A stretch of DNA of 64,000 bases from Gordoniibacillus kamchatkensis (GTDB lineage Bacteria; Bacillota; Bacilli; Paenibacillales; NBRC-103111), in NCBI RefSeq assembly GCF_000829455.1, contig NZ_JXAK01000038.1, positions 1 through 64,000 of the forward strand. Direction: 5' to 3'. The translations under genes were made by a program, and so were the position numbers. Within the stretch, counting starts at the first letter, position 1. The number at the start of each line of letters is the position of its first letter. The notes beneath the pieces are model-generated. The model made no database searches and was not told where the DNA came from. It saw nothing but the letters and a program-made list of their open reading frames with translations. Below are positions 10,871 through 23,122 of this stretch, piece by piece.

Positions 10871-11857
10871 CTACATATTGAAAGCAGGATCGATAATGTC
10901 GGCGTGGTATTTATCCCGCAATTGCTTGACGAGATCTTGCAGCGGCGGGGCAGCGCTGAGCGCCAGCTGCTTGCGCACCTGCTCGCGGATCGCCTGCGGA
11001 TCCGCCGACTTTTTTTGCCGGCGCTCCATGAGCTGGACGATGCCGTAACGGCCGCCGTCCAGCGCGACCGGCCGGGAATACGTCCCCGGCTTAAGCGTTT
11101 GGGCCGCCTTCATGAGTGGCGCCGGGACGAACGGATCGTCCTCCTCCACCCAGCCAAGATCGCCCCCGCCGCTTGCGGTAGCCTCGTCCAGCGAGCGGTC
11201 CCGGGCGACGACGGCGAAATCCGCCCCTTTGGCCAGCTCCGCGTAAGCTTTGTCGGCCAGCTCCTTGGAAGCCGATATGATCTGCGCCAGATGCAGCTCC
11301 ACGTTGCGCTCGAACTCTTCCGGATGCTCGCGGATATAAGCGTCCACTTCATCGTCGCCGATCTTCACGTTGCGGGTGGCGATCCGCTCGAGCAGCAGCT
11401 TATACAGCGTGTCCTCGCGAATTTGATCGCGGGTCATGCCGAGCTGCTTTTTCATCGAATCGTAAAATTGCGCTTCGTTCTCATAGCCTTGCTGCATCCG
11501 CTTCAGCTCTTTGTCGATGTCTTCCGGCGAAACGCCGATGCCGAGCGCCTTCCCTTCCAGCATGATCGCCTGCCGGTCCAGCAGTTGATTGAGCAGCGTA
11601 GCGCCGTACCGCTTGCTCAGCTCTCCTTGCAGCTCGCCCATCGTGAACGTGTGGCCGTCGATCCGAGCCACTGTTTTTGCAGCGGCGCCGCCGCTTCCTT
11701 CCGCCGCATTGCCGCCTCCGTTCGAGGCGGCGGGCGCAGGCCCGGCTCCGGCGCTGCCCCCTTTTTCGCCGCCGCGAACCGCCAGCACCGCGATGAGCGC
11801 CGCGATGACGAGCGCTTCGAGCGCGACAAATGCCCATAGTCGCTTCGTAGTCACCAT
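10871..11857 (-). CDS. yacD: Exported peptidyl-prolyl isomerase, PrsA/parvulin-like (YacD-type)
   Basis: 328 residues. An N-terminal membrane anchor (about 8-28, no lipobox Cys) is followed by a Gly/Ala linker (30-60), a SurA-like N-domain and a parvulin domain (about 190-290) with ELHLAQIIS and GGGDLGWVEEDDPFVP. It probably assists folding outside the membrane. It has the position of Bacillus yacD, between cysK and hslO. A second, lipoprotein-type PrsA is encoded at 33.1 kb. Confidence 0.85.
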   Translation of the reverse strand: MVTTKRLWAFVALEALVIAALIAVLAVRGGEKGGSAGAGPAPAASNGGGNAAEGSGGAAAKTVARIDGHTFTMGELQGELSKRYGATLLNQLLDRQAIMLEGKALGIGVSPEDIDKELKRMQQGYENEAQFYDSMKKQLGMTRDQIREDTLYKLLLERIATRNVKIGDDEVDAYIREHPEEFERNVELHLAQIISASKELADKAYAELAKGADFAVVARDRSLDEATASGGGDLGWVEEDDPFVPAPLMKAAQTLKPGTYSRPVALDGGRYGIVQLMERRQKKSADPQAIREQVRKQLALSAAPPLQDLVKQLRDKYHADIIDPAFNM

Positions 11858-11920
11858 TGCGTTCTCCCTGCTATTCTCTTATGTATCCGTCGGCCGCTTG
11901 GCGGCCTTTATGCCCCCGCT

Positions 11921-12793
11921 TTACCCGAGCTGGGCGATAATTCGGCGCAGGTCGGCTTCATCGAAGCGGTACGCTTCGTTACAATAATGGCATAGCGCTT
12001 CGGCGAACCCTTCCTCGTCCAAAATCGCCTGCAGCTCCTCTTTGCCAAGCGAGAGCAGCGCCTGTTCGATGCGCTCTTTCGTGCACGTGCAGTGAAAGCG
12101 CACGTCCATCCGTTCGAGCACCTGAACGTCCGGCAGCACCCGGCGCAAAATGTCCTCCGGCGTCTTGCCGCTGTCGAGCAGCGCCGTCACCGGCGGAATA
12201 GCCGCCAGCTGCGCTTCGATCTCGCCGATCTCGGCATCGCTCAGCCCAGGGAGCAGCTGAATGATAAAGCCGCCGGAGGCGCGCACGAATACGTCGCGAT
12301 CGGCAAGGACGCCAAGTGCGACGGCAGATGGCGTCTGCTCCGAAGACGCGAAATAATACGTGAAATCTTCCGCCAGCTCGCCGGAAATAAGCGGTACGCT
12401 GCCGCGATAAGGCTCCTTCAGGCCAAGGTCCTTGGTCACGGACAGAGAGCCTTCGGTCCCGACCGCCCCGGCGACGTCCAGCTTGCCCGCCGCATTCGGC
12501 GGAAGGTCGACGTACGGGTTGTCGACATAGCCGCGCACGTCGCCTGCCGCGTTCGCATCGACCACGATTTTGCCGATCGGCCCTCCGCCCTGAATTTGCA
12601 CCGTCAGCTTCTCTTTTCCTTTCAACATCGCGCCCATCATGAGCGCCGCCGCCGCCGCTCGTCCCAGCGCCGCCGTAGCGACCGGCGACGTGTCGTGGCG
12701 GCGCCGCAGCTCCTCGGTAATCCCGGTCGTCAGCACGGCCAAAGCGCGCACCCGTCCGTCTAGCGCCGTACCTCTGATCAGATAATCTCCCAT
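11921..12793 (-). CDS. hslO: Redox-regulated chaperone Hsp33
   Basis: 290 residues, normal length. A holdase activated by oxidative release of zinc. The four zinc Cys are visible at the C terminus as CTC (about 236-238) and CHYC (about 268-271). The N-terminal domain shows LGRAAAAALMMGAMLKG and IQGGGPIGKIVVDANA. The ATG start follows AGGAGG unusually closely (2 bp) but matches the family start. coaX ends 7 bp upstream, so the two are probably co-transcribed. Confidence 0.96.
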   Translation of the reverse strand: MGDYLIRGTALDGRVRALAVLTTGITEELRRRHDTSPVATAALGRAAAAALMMGAMLKGKEKLTVQIQGGGPIGKIVVDANAAGDVRGYVDNPYVDLPPNAAGKLDVAGAVGTEGSLSVTKDLGLKEPYRGSVPLISGELAEDFTYYFASSEQTPSAVALGVLADRDVFVRASGGFIIQLLPGLSDAEIGEIEAQLAAIPPVTALLDSGKTPEDILRRVLPDVQVLERMDVRFHCTCTKERIEQALLSLGKEELQAILDEEGFAEALCHYCNEAYRFDEADLRRIIAQLG

Positions 12794-12799
12794 TTCCTC

Positions 12800-13585
12800 C
12801 TAAGTCCCCCGCTCGCTGTCTTTCATATTTCGCTCGTAAATAATTTGCAATCCTTGTAACGTTAATAACGGATTCACCGTCCGGATTGTTGCCGACTCCC
12901 CGGCGATAAGCTCCGCAAAGCCCCCGGTCGCCACCACGTAGGGACTGGTCGCGAATTCGCGCTTGATGCGCTCGACGATGCCGTCCACCTGGCCGACATA
13001 GCCGAAAATAATACCTGCCTGCATCGCCGTAACCGTATTGCGGCCGATGACGCTTTTCGGTTTCACCAGCTCGATGCGCGGCAGCTTCGCGGCCCGCTGA
13101 TAAAGCGCCTCGGTAGAGATGGCGATGCCTGGAGCAATGGCGCAGCCGATGAGCTGTCCCCGCTCGTCGATGTAGTCGTACGTCGTTGCCGTTCCAAAAT
13201 CGACAACGATGCAAGGCGGCCCGTAAAGCTCGATAGCCGCCACCGCGTTCACAATCCGGTCGGCCCCGGCCTCGCGCGGGTGCTCGACGCGGATGTTGAG
13301 CCCCGTCTTGATGCCCGGGCCGACGATGTATGGCGTCCGATTCATATATTGTACACAGAGGCTTTCCAAAACAAACATAAGCGGCGGCACGACAGAAGAA
13401 ATGATCACGCCGTCGATGTCGCCGATCTTTATTCCGGCATGGCTGAACAGGCCGACGATCATCATGCCGTACTCGTCGACCGTCGCCGAGCGGTTCGTGC
13501 TCAGGCGCCAATGGTGCAGCAGCTTCTTGCCCTCGTAGACGCCGAGGACGATGTTCGTATTGCCGACGTCGATGACGAGAATCAC
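12800..13585 (-). CDS. coaX: Type III pantothenate kinase
   Basis: 261 residues. First step of CoA synthesis, of the CoaX type, which is insensitive to CoA feedback. ASKHA-fold motifs are VIDVGNTN at the N terminus, [11 protein letters not shown] and [12 protein letters not shown]. The start is GTG with AAAGGAGC upstream, and its GTGA overlaps the nadC stop. It is translationally coupled to the nad genes. Confidence 0.96.
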   Translation of the reverse strand: MILVIDVGNTNIVLGVYEGKKLLHHWRLSTNRSATVDEYGMMIVGLFSHAGIKIGDIDGVIISSVVPPLMFVLESLCVQYMNRTPYIVGPGIKTGLNIRVEHPREAGADRIVNAVAAIELYGPPCIVVDFGTATTYDYIDERGQLIGCAIAPGIAISTEALYQRAAKLPRIELVKPKSVIGRNTVTAMQAGIIFGYVGQVDGIVERIKREFATSPYVVATGGFAELIAGESATIRTVNPLLTLQGLQIIYERNMKDSERGT

Positions 13586-14454
13586 GGCGCGGCCGCTCCT
13601 TTCCGCTCGTTCAGATCGAGGCTGATGTCCAGCGACTGGACCGAATACGTGAGCCTGCCGACGGAGATGACGTCGACGCCCGTCTCCGCGATTTGCCGGA
13701 TCGTCTGCAGCGTGACCGAGCCCGATGCCTCTACTACAATATGCGGAGCCTGCGCTTTCAGTACGGCGACCGCTTCGCGCATGAGCTCCGGCGCCATATT
13801 GTCGAGCATCACGATGTCGGGCCCGGCGGCGAGCGCTTCCCGCAGCTGGTCCAGCGATTCGACCTCGATCTCGATTTTCATCGTGTGCGGAATGTTCGCA
13901 CGCGCGGCGCGGATTGCGGCCCCGATACCGCCGGCCCCTTTAATATGGTTGTCCTTGATCATGACCGCGTCATACAAGCCGAACCGGTGATTATGTCCGC
14001 CGCCGACTCGCACCGCGTACTTTTCCAGCATCCGGTGCCCCGGCGTCGTTTTGCGCGTATCGACCAGCCGCGTCGGCAGCCCACCCAGCGCCTCGACATA
14101 CTCCCGCGTGCGGGTGGCGATGCCGGACATGCGCTGCATCAAGTTCAAAGCCAGCCTTTCCCCGAGCAAAATGCTGCGGACGGAGCCCTCAACCTCCGCC
14201 AGCACCGTACCCTTCGTTACCGCAGCGCCTTCCTGCACCTTGGCGGTGAAGCCCAGCTGCGGGTCAACCGTCTCAAAGACGGCCTCGGCGACCGGCAAGC
14301 CGGCGACGAGACCGTTTTCCTTCACATGAATAATTCCTTTGCCCTGCGCCTCGGCCGGAATCGTCGTCATCGTCGTGACGTCGCCCGTGCCGATGTCTTC
14401 TTCCAGCCACAGCTCAATGCTGCGGCGCAGCCGTTCGCGGTTCAGCTCCAGCAT
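13582..14454 (-). CDS. nadC: Nicotinate-nucleotide pyrophosphorylase (quinolinate phosphoribosyltransferase)
   Basis: 290 residues. Converts quinolinate and PRPP to nicotinate mononucleotide. Motifs are [10 protein letters not shown] near the N terminus, [42 protein letters not shown] and DNMAPE. AAGGAGAG lies 8 bp before the ATG, inside the end of nadB (41-bp overlap). It is the last of the three de novo NAD enzymes in this operon. Confidence 0.96.
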   Translation of the reverse strand: MLELNRERLRRSIELWLEEDIGTGDVTTMTTIPAEAQGKGIIHVKENGLVAGLPVAEAVFETVDPQLGFTAKVQEGAAVTKGTVLAEVEGSVRSILLGERLALNLMQRMSGIATRTREYVEALGGLPTRLVDTRKTTPGHRMLEKYAVRVGGGHNHRFGLYDAVMIKDNHIKGAGGIGAAIRAARANIPHTMKIEIEVESLDQLREALAAGPDIVMLDNMAPELMREAVAVLKAQAPHIVVEASGSVTLQTIRQIAETGVDVISVGRLTYSVQSLDISLDLNERKGAAAP

Positions 14455-16066
14455 CTTGTACGCTCTCCTTAAGCTCCCCTTCCGGCGTCAGGCGGAAGAC
14501 GATATGGCGAATCCACTCGTCGTCGCGCCGCGCCGGAAAATCTGCGCGGTAATGTCCGCCCCGGCTCTCTTCGCGTCGCAGAGCGGCTTTTATAGTAAGC
14601 ATAGCACAAGTCAATAAATTGGCAAATTCATACTCTTCCCGTTTCGAAAAGACGCCTTCGAAGAACGACATCTGCCGCTTCAGCTCGTCAATCCCGCGCT
14701 GAAGCCCTTTGGCATCCCGCTTAAAGCCCGCTTCGCGCAGCATGACCTTCTGCAGCTTCAGTCTTTTCTCCACCACCGCCTGCCGGGGCGGTTCCTGCCG
14801 GTGCGTTGCAACGCGCAGCTGCTGCGGTCCCCGTTCAAGCGGCGGCAGCGCAGCGATGCGTTCGATAATGCGGCGGCCGAACACGATCGCCTCCGACAGC
14901 GAATTGCTCGCGAGCCGGTTCGCTCCGTGCACGCCGGTCGACGATACCTCGCCGCAGGCGAACAGCCGCTTCACGGCCGTCTCGCCGTGCAGGTCGGTCT
15001 TCACTCCGCCCATTATATAGTGTGCAGCAGGCGCGACCGGAATCCAGTCCGTCGCCAGATCGAGCCCGTACTGCAAGCAGAAATCGTAGATTGTGGGGAA
15101 GCGGCGCTTCACCAGCTCCTCCGATTCGTGCGTAATATCGATATAGACGAACGTCGACTTCGTCGCTTCCATCTCGCTCACGATTGCCCGCGCCACCACA
15201 TCACGCGGCGCCAACTCCAGCTGCTCATGGTATTTTTCCATAAACCGCTCGCCCTTCATGTTGCGAAGCACTGCACCCTCGCCGCGCACCGCCTCGGAGA
15301 TGAGGAAGCGCGGAGCGCCAGGGTAACAGAGCGCCGTCGGGTGGAACTGGATAAATTCCATGTCGCGGATCTCCGCCCCGGCGCGCAGCGCGATCGCAAT
15401 GCCATCGCCTGTCGCAATATCCGGATTCGTCGTATAGCGGAACAACTGCCCCGCGCCGCCCGTGCACAAAATCGTCGCATCCGCTTCCACGACGACGCGC
15501 TGGCCGTCCGGCTTTTGCACGAGCGCGCCCCGGCATTCCCCGTCCTCGGTCAGCAGGTCGATCACATAATGATCGTCCCACAGCTCGATGTTCGGATCCT
15601 GCTTCGTCCGCTCCGACAATGACCTGACAATTTCCGCTCCGGTCGCATCCCCATGCGCATGCAAAATGCGGCGATGGCTGTGCGCCCCTTCCTTCGTCAG
15701 AGCCAACTCGCCGTTCTCCTCGTCAAACTGCGTGCCCATGCGGATCAAGTCCCGCACCCCCGCCGGACCTTCATGGACGAGCACATCGACCGCCGCCGGG
15801 TCGCATAAACCGGCGCCCGCCACTAGCGTATCCTGGCGGTGATATTCCGGCGAATCCTCGTCGGAGATGACCGCGGCGATGCCGCCTTGCGAGTAGCGGG
15901 TATTACTGTCGAGCAAGGACTTCTTCGTGATCATGAGCACCGATTTCGTCTCGCTCGCCTTAATCGCGGTGAACAGCCCGGCGATGCCGGCCCCGATCAC
16001 GATGACGTTCGTGCGCACACGCGGCAGCCGCTCGATATCGAAATCGACCAAATAGCGTGGAAACAT
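14414..16066 (-). CDS. nadB: L-aspartate oxidase
   Basis: 550 residues from the chosen start. Oxidises aspartate to iminoaspartate, using FAD. The Rossmann motif VIGAGIAGLFTAI spans about residues 23-35. Other family features are SRYSQGGIAAV-like TRYSQGGIAAV, HRRILHAHGDATG and SSTGVHGANRLASNSLSEA. An ATG 12 codons upstream (16102) is possible, but ATG 16066 has GAGGG upstream and matches the usual MxPRYLVDF start. NadB and NadA work together to make quinolinate. Confidence 0.93.
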   Translation of the reverse strand: MFPRYLVDFDIERLPRVRTNVIVIGAGIAGLFTAIKASETKSVLMITKKSLLDSNTRYSQGGIAAVISDEDSPEYHRQDTLVAGAGLCDPAAVDVLVHEGPAGVRDLIRMGTQFDEENGELALTKEGAHSHRRILHAHGDATGAEIVRSLSERTKQDPNIELWDDHYVIDLLTEDGECRGALVQKPDGQRVVVEADATILCTGGAGQLFRYTTNPDIATGDGIAIALRAGAEIRDMEFIQFHPTALCYPGAPRFLISEAVRGEGAVLRNMKGERFMEKYHEQLELAPRDVVARAIVSEMEATKSTFVYIDITHESEELVKRRFPTIYDFCLQYGLDLATDWIPVAPAAHYIMGGVKTDLHGETAVKRLFACGEVSSTGVHGANRLASNSLSEAIVFGRRIIERIAALPPLERGPQQLRVATHRQEPPRQAVVEKRLKLQKVMLREAGFKRDAKGLQRGIDELKRQMSFFEGVFSKREEYEFANLLTCAMLTIKAALRREESRGGHYRADFPARRDDEWIRHIVFRLTPEGELKESVQDAGAEPRTAAPQH

Positions 16067-16103
16067 GTCTCTATCACACCCTCGGGGCAAGAAGTAGCGC
16101 ATG

Positions 16104-17053
16104 CTACTTCACTTGCAGCATGCGCTCTAAGGAAAGGCGGGCCTTGTTTGCGACGTCTTCCGGCACGAAAATTTCCGGCTGCATCGTCTCCAGGCAGCGC
16201 GCGACTTTCTTCAAATTATTCACTTTCATGTTCGGACAGACGAGATATTTGGTGGCAAAATGGAACGTCTTATGCGGGCTGTCCTTCCGCAGCTGATATC
16301 CCGTGCCGTCCTCGGTGCCGACGATGAATTCCTGGCAGTCCGATTCGCGGCAATATTTGATGATGGCCGTCGTGCTGCCGACAAAATCGCCGAGCTTGAC
16401 GACTTCGGGCCGGCATTCGGGATGGACGACGAACTGCGCGTTCGGGTACATCGCCTTCATCTCCTCGACGTCCTTCACCGTGAGCATGTCGTGAGTGTTG
16501 CAGTAGCCTTCCCAGATGATCATTTTTTTGTTTGTGAATTTTGATACATAGTCGCCCAAATTTTTATCCGGGACCCAAATGATCTCGTCCGAGTCTACGG
16601 AATTGACCACTTTTACGGCGTTCGCGACGTGCAGCAAATGTCCGTTTCGGCTTTAATATCCGCAGACGTGTTAATATAAGCGACGACTTTGGCGTTCGGA
16701 TGCTGCCGCTTCAGCGCTTTCAACCCTTCCACGTTGACCATATCGGCCATCGGGCAGCCGGCGCGCTCGTCGGGAATGATCACTTTCTTGATCGGAGCGA
16801 GAATTTTCGCGCTCTCCCCCATGAAATGGACGCCGCAAAATACGATCACATCGGCGTCGGTTTGCGCCGCCTTCTGCGCCAGCAAGAACGAGTCGCCGCG
16901 GAAATCGGCGATCTCCTGAATTTCGTCCCGCTGATAATAATGCGCCAGAATGATGGCGTTTCTTTCTTTTTTCAGCTGCGCAATGCGTTCCTTGAGCTCG
17001 CGGTTTTGCTCCGCTTTGCGCTCCTGCGCCAGCGCTTCCATCGTCATGGCCAT
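16104..17053 (-). CDS. nadA: Quinolinate synthase A (apparent frameshift)
   Basis: A [4Fe-4S] enzyme condensing iminoaspartate with dihydroxyacetone phosphate. The N-terminal part (17053 to about 16636) has [21 protein letters not shown] and [14 protein letters not shown]. The C-terminal part (to 16104) has [14 protein letters not shown] and [11 protein letters not shown] with cluster Cys. They lie in different frames and meet at DICCTS / NAVKVVNS. One extra G (TCGGCGAAC for TCGCGAAC, near 16630) joins them as CTSANAVKVV. AGGAGGGG precedes the ATG. Confidence 0.92.
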
Positions 17054-17180
17054 GCCGCTTCCCCTCCTGATTAAGCTCTGCCCTGTTCACCTGAGCTTCC
17101 CTTTTAATCCTAGTATGTTCGCGCAAATTGCCGTTTAGCAAGACAGGTTTATACAATGGGATGATCGAAAGTTTACACCT

Positions 17181-17209
17181 ACTTTACACTTCGCTTAGCT
17201 GCGTGTCAA
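17181..17209 (-). promoter_or_regulatory. Promoter of nadA-nadB-nadC operon
   Basis: TTGACA (17204-17209), 17-bp spacer, TAAAGT (17181-17186) on the minus strand, about 128 bp before the nadA start. The heptamer GTGTAAA occurs twice here (overlapping the -10 and just after it), which could be half-sites for an NAD-responsive repressor. No named regulator is assigned. Confidence 0.65.
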
Positions 17210-17233
17210 TGATCAAAAAACGCGCAAAACGGC

Positions 17234-17270
17234 AAAAAATCCGGCGCCGCTCGAGGCCGCACGCCGGATT
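17234..17270 (-). terminator. Terminator after ftsH
   Basis: Minus-strand hairpin with AATCCGGC and GCCGGATT as outer stem and GC-rich inner pairing, followed by TTTTTT. It lies 15 bp after the ftsH stop. Confidence 0.85.
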
Positions 17271-17284
17271 GTGAATCGCATCAC

Positions 17285-19255
<1,971 letters not shown>

Positions 19256-19309
19256 CCCCCTACCTCCTCTCGAGACAAAGCCCCTCTTGTGTATCGTGAA
19301 TAATCCATC

Positions 19310-21324
19310 TTAACGGGTATAAATCTCCGGCTTCAAGATCCCGACGAAAGGCAGGTTGCGGTATTTCTCCGCATAATCCAATCCGTAGCCGACGATGAAC
19401 GCGTCCGGAATGACGAAGCCCTTGTAATCCGGCTCCAGCTCCACCGAGCGGCCGGTCGGCTTGTCAAACAGCGCAACGACGGCCACCGACCGCGCGTTGC
19501 GGCGTTCGAGCACGTCGATCAAGTAGCTAAGTGTCAGCCCGCTGTCGATAATGTCTTCCACGATCAAAATGTCGCGGCCTTCCACAGGAATATCCAAATC
19601 TTTCATAATCTTCACGACGCCCGACGACTTGGTGGACGCGCCGTAGCTCGATACCGCCATGAAATCGATCTCGATCGGCACGGTGATGCGCTTGACGAGA
19701 TCCGCCATGAAGATGAAGGCGCCTTTGAGCACGCAGATGACGAGCGGGTTGCGGCCTTCGTAATCGCGGGACAACGTTTCGCCGAGCTCCTTGATCTTGG
19801 CTTGAATAAGTTCTTCGCTGTAGAGCACCTCTTGAATGTCGTGAAGCAAGGAAGGACCCCCTAAAGTAAAATATGAAGACGCGGGTTCGCGCATACGGGA
19901 CAGCGTCAGGCGGACGAGCCGCTCCTCCGCTTCCCCGGCGGCGGCGATATCCGACCGTTTCACGCCGGGAATCCAAATGATGCGCCCCTCGGCATCGGCC
20001 ACGATAGGCATCCGGTCGCGCAAATGCTGCGGCACTTTCTCGTCAATGAAAATATCTTTTACCTTTTTGGAGCCGTTTAATCCAAACGGACGCATGCGGT
20101 CGCCGGACCGGCGAGTGCGCACCGTAAGCGGAAACGCCAGCCGGTCGGCAGCGAAAACGGCGCTCCCCGCTCCCGCTTCAGCCAAGCCGTCCGAATCGGT
20201 CAGGCTTACGGCCGAAACAGGCTCGACGCGGAGCTCCGCTCCGATTTCCGGAATCGGCAGAAGCCGCTCCCCTTCGCCCATTTTATAATGGTAAGAAACC
20301 GACTGCGCCGATGCGTCAGTCCCTCTCCGGAACTCGATCCGTTCGTATTCGCGGACAAGGCGGCAGCCGCCGCCGAGATCGAGCGCCAGCTGCGGCGTGT
20401 CGGCCTGAACGATGGCGCGCCGCGATTGCTCCAAAACGGTAAAATCCGCCATTGCCCCGGAATCAAGACAACTTAATATTAGTTTAATAATGCGCCGTTG
20501 TAAAGCAACATGGAGCCCGGCAAAAGCCGCCCGTTCCAGCGCATAAACGGGAGGGTCGCCGCCGCCGGCGGAGACGATTCGCGCGAAAGCCGCTTGCGCC
20601 TCCTGCTCCATGTAGGCGTCGTCGTCCGCCGCCGTCTCCGCCAGCCGCCCCAGCGCCGCCGGAAGCTGCGGATTGTAGCGGGACAAAAACGGCAGCGCCT
20701 CCAGCCGGATGCGGTTGCGCTCGTACTTCATCGACTCGTTGCTGCTGTCTACGTAGAAGCGAAGATGATTCGAGCGAACATACTCGATAATCTCTGACTT
20801 GTATATACGTAAAAAAGGACGAATCAGTTCCACTTTTTTTTCGCGCCTGCGTTCCGGTATGCCGGCCAGGCCGGAAACCCCGGTGCCGCGCAGCACGCGC
20901 ATGAGCACCGTCTCGGCCTGATCGTTGGCATGATGGGCGAGGGCGATTTTGCCGGCTCCATACTGCCGGGCCGTTTCATGCAAAAATTCGTATCTGCGCT
21001 CGCGGGCGAGGGCTTGCGCGTTGCCGCCCGCGGCGGCGAGCTCGGCCGGCATATTGAGCCGTTTCAGCGCGAACGGCAAGCCCAGCTCGGCGGCGAGCTC
21101 CCCGACATAATCGGCCTCCGCGGCCGACTCGGCGCCGCGGAAGCCGTGCTCGACATGCGCCACGACGAGCCGCCAGCCCCATTCCGGCCGTTTGGACAAA
21201 GCAAAAAGGACATGCAGCAGCGCCACCGAATCGGGTCCACCCGAGACGGCCACGACAACGGCATCTCCTTGCGACAGCAACCGGCGGCGCGTATGCGCCG
21301 CTCCGTACGGGTAACGAGATCCAT
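19310..21324 (-). CDS. tilS-hpt: tRNA(Ile)-lysidine synthetase / hypoxanthine phosphoribosyltransferase fusion (N-terminal frameshift)
   Basis: TilS half: PP-loop [24 protein letters not shown] and the C-terminal substrate domain to [13 protein letters not shown]. It modifies C34 of tRNA-Ile(CAU). The HPRT half begins near [13 protein letters not shown] and has [12 protein letters not shown] and the PRPP loop [14 protein letters not shown]; it salvages purines. No stop separates them. Dropping one T before the junction would give a TilS stop and leave hpt with GGGGGT and a TTG start. The TilS N terminus ([18 protein letters not shown] 21324, AAAGGA upstream) is in another frame; one T missing near 21281 rejoins it. 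Confidence 0.88.
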
Positions 21325-21355
21325 GTCCATTCCTTTCAAATTGGAACCCGCCGCA

Positions 21356-22279
21356 TCAGGCGAGCCAAAAATAACACACCGTTCCGACGCATAGCATAAT
21401 CGAGGCGGCGAAGCACACTTTCAGCCACGGCGCCGCTATTCCCGTGTCGCGCGGCCCCCGCATGTTTCGATCGAGCACGAGCTTGCGCCATAGGGCGAGC
21501 GCCTGCTGCGACGAGACGAACGTTCCTTCCAGCGCCTGCTTGAACCATCCGTACAAGCGCGCCGTATGCGGGTTCTCCCGCGCCATTTCGAGCAGCATGT
21601 CGACGGTGCGGTTTTGCGGCAGCATATGCTGGAACGAATGGAGCTTGCGCGTTTGATCTGTGGCGGCGAGCATCAAAACGGCAAAAGCGAACAAGTCGTA
21701 CGAATCTTCCGCGACGCGGTCGCCGGCGTTCCACGTCCCGCGGTCGTACAGCTCCGTAAACTGCTTGACCGCGCGGCCTTTGGCCGTCAGGCCGCAGTAA
21801 TCGATCAGCTCGACCCCGGCGTACCCGTACACCAATATGTTTTCCAGCTTCATATCGGCATAAATCCAGCCGTGCTTATGCAGCTCCGCCAGCCGGGACA
21901 GCAGGTTGTGGCCGATGACGTAGATCCAGTCCATGCTGCCTTTCCGCTTTAAAAATTCACGGATGTTGACGCCGTCAATGTACTTCATCACAAAAAACGG
22001 AATGCGGCGGCCGTCCAGCTCGGCATCGTCCGACTCGCGAAAAAAACGACGCCACGAAGCCGACTGTCTGGACAAAGACAAAAGAGCGTTGACCTCCATC
22101 TGGTGATCCAGCGGGTCAAAGCCCATTTTGAGCGCATACGGGGTATTTCCTTTGCGGACCAAGTACACTCGTCCGTTGGCGCCTTCGCCGAGCAGCCGCT
22201 CGATGCGGTAAACGCCGCCGCGCCAGACGCCCTTCACGAGCGTGCCGGGCGCAACGGTAATGTCAGACCACGTAGTCAC
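21356..22279 (-). CDS. yabT: Serine/threonine protein kinase, YabT family
   Basis: 307 residues from GTG 22279 (AAGGACGG upstream; ATG 22300 is the alternative). Hanks-type kinase with glycine loop LGEGANGRVYLV, catalytic loop WIYADMKLENIL and a metal motif reading DYCG rather than DFG. A hydrophobic segment (last ~22 residues) anchors it in the membrane. B. subtilis YabT is a sporulation-linked kinase stimulated by DNA; the basic linker typical of YabT is short here. It overlaps yabS by 17 bp. Confidence 0.85.
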   Translation of the reverse strand: MTTWSDITVAPGTLVKGVWRGGVYRIERLLGEGANGRVYLVRKGNTPYALKMGFDPLDHQMEVNALLSLSRQSASWRRFFRESDDAELDGRRIPFFVMKYIDGVNIREFLKRKGSMDWIYVIGHNLLSRLAELHKHGWIYADMKLENILVYGYAGVELIDYCGLTAKGRAVKQFTELYDRGTWNAGDRVAEDSYDLFAFAVLMLAATDQTRKLHSFQHMLPQNRTVDMLLEMARENPHTARLYGWFKQALEGTFVSSQQALALWRKLVLDRNMRGPRDTGIAAPWLKVCFAASIMLCVGTVCYFWLA

Positions 22280-23036
22280 TGAGCATTCCGTCCTTGCCAT
22301 ACGGCGCTAAAGTTGAAGCCGGCGGGGCCGCGTTCTCGCCCGCTCGTTCGCCGTCATCCCGGCCGCGGCCGGCAACGTATTGGGTGACGCGAAGCAAAGC
22401 CGGACCCGTCGGGGTTGTCCCCTTCATGTTTATTTTATAGAACATTTTGGGGATGTGCGCAAGCTCTGTCGTCCAGCCGCTGTCCATCTCCACCTCTTCG
22501 CCGGGGATGCTGCCCGGATAATGGAACACGGCGAGCCGGCTGCTGCCCGCGCGCGATTTGAGGCTGAGCAGCAGATCGCGAATCGCTTCGCGCACCGCCG
22601 CCAGCTTCGGCTTCATGCTGGCGCTCGTATCGACGAGCAGCGCCACTTGCAGCTTGGTCGTCTCGCTCAACTCGTCGATGACGTGCACGATTTGCGCGCG
22701 CTTGTCCGGCGGAAGCCGTTCGAGATCGCCGCCGCCATCGCCGAGAATGTGCTGCAGCTCTTTGTTAACCGCCTGCTGAATCGTTTGCGTCACCGTTTTG
22801 CGCGTCATCATCTGAATCGTCTGCGTCAGCTCCGTCTGCTTCACGATCCGGCTCATCCCGCCGCCGGCGCCGGCGATTTCGCCGATTTCTTCAGCACCGA
22901 GGAGGCCGAGCTCCCCTTGATCGATGACGCCGATCACGTTCACGGTAATCCCTTCCGCTTTGGCATGCGCCGCCGCGATGACCGGGCTCACCCCCACGTT
23001 CGAGCATCCGTCGGTAATCAGAATGATTTGTTTCAT
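22263..23036 (-). CDS. yabS: von Willebrand factor type A domain protein (YabS-like)
   Basis: 257 residues from ATG 23036 (GGAGG at 8 bp; two ATGs just upstream are in frame). Two VWA-like halves are visible: the N-terminal IILITDGCSNVG and a central domain with the metal site DTSASM followed by SLKSRAGSSRLAVFHYPG. The function is unknown. Its position next to yabT and spoIIE is as in Bacillus, where the neighbourhood is sporulation-linked. No signal peptide is seen. Confidence 0.85.
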   Translation of the reverse strand: MKQIILITDGCSNVGVSPVIAAAHAKAEGITVNVIGVIDQGELGLLGAEEIGEIAGAGGGMSRIVKQTELTQTIQMMTRKTVTQTIQQAVNKELQHILGDGGGDLERLPPDKRAQIVHVIDELSETTKLQVALLVDTSASMKPKLAAVREAIRDLLLSLKSRAGSSRLAVFHYPGSIPGEEVEMDSGWTTELAHIPKMFYKINMKGTTPTGPALLRVTQYVAGRGRDDGERAGENAAPPASTLAPYGKDGMLSDYVV

Positions 23037-23122
23037 CATCATCCGCCTCCACTTGCCTCCTGATACTGGCAACGTTCTAGCAATCTAGTACCAGTATGGA
23101 CAAATAAGCCAGAGGCTAACCG

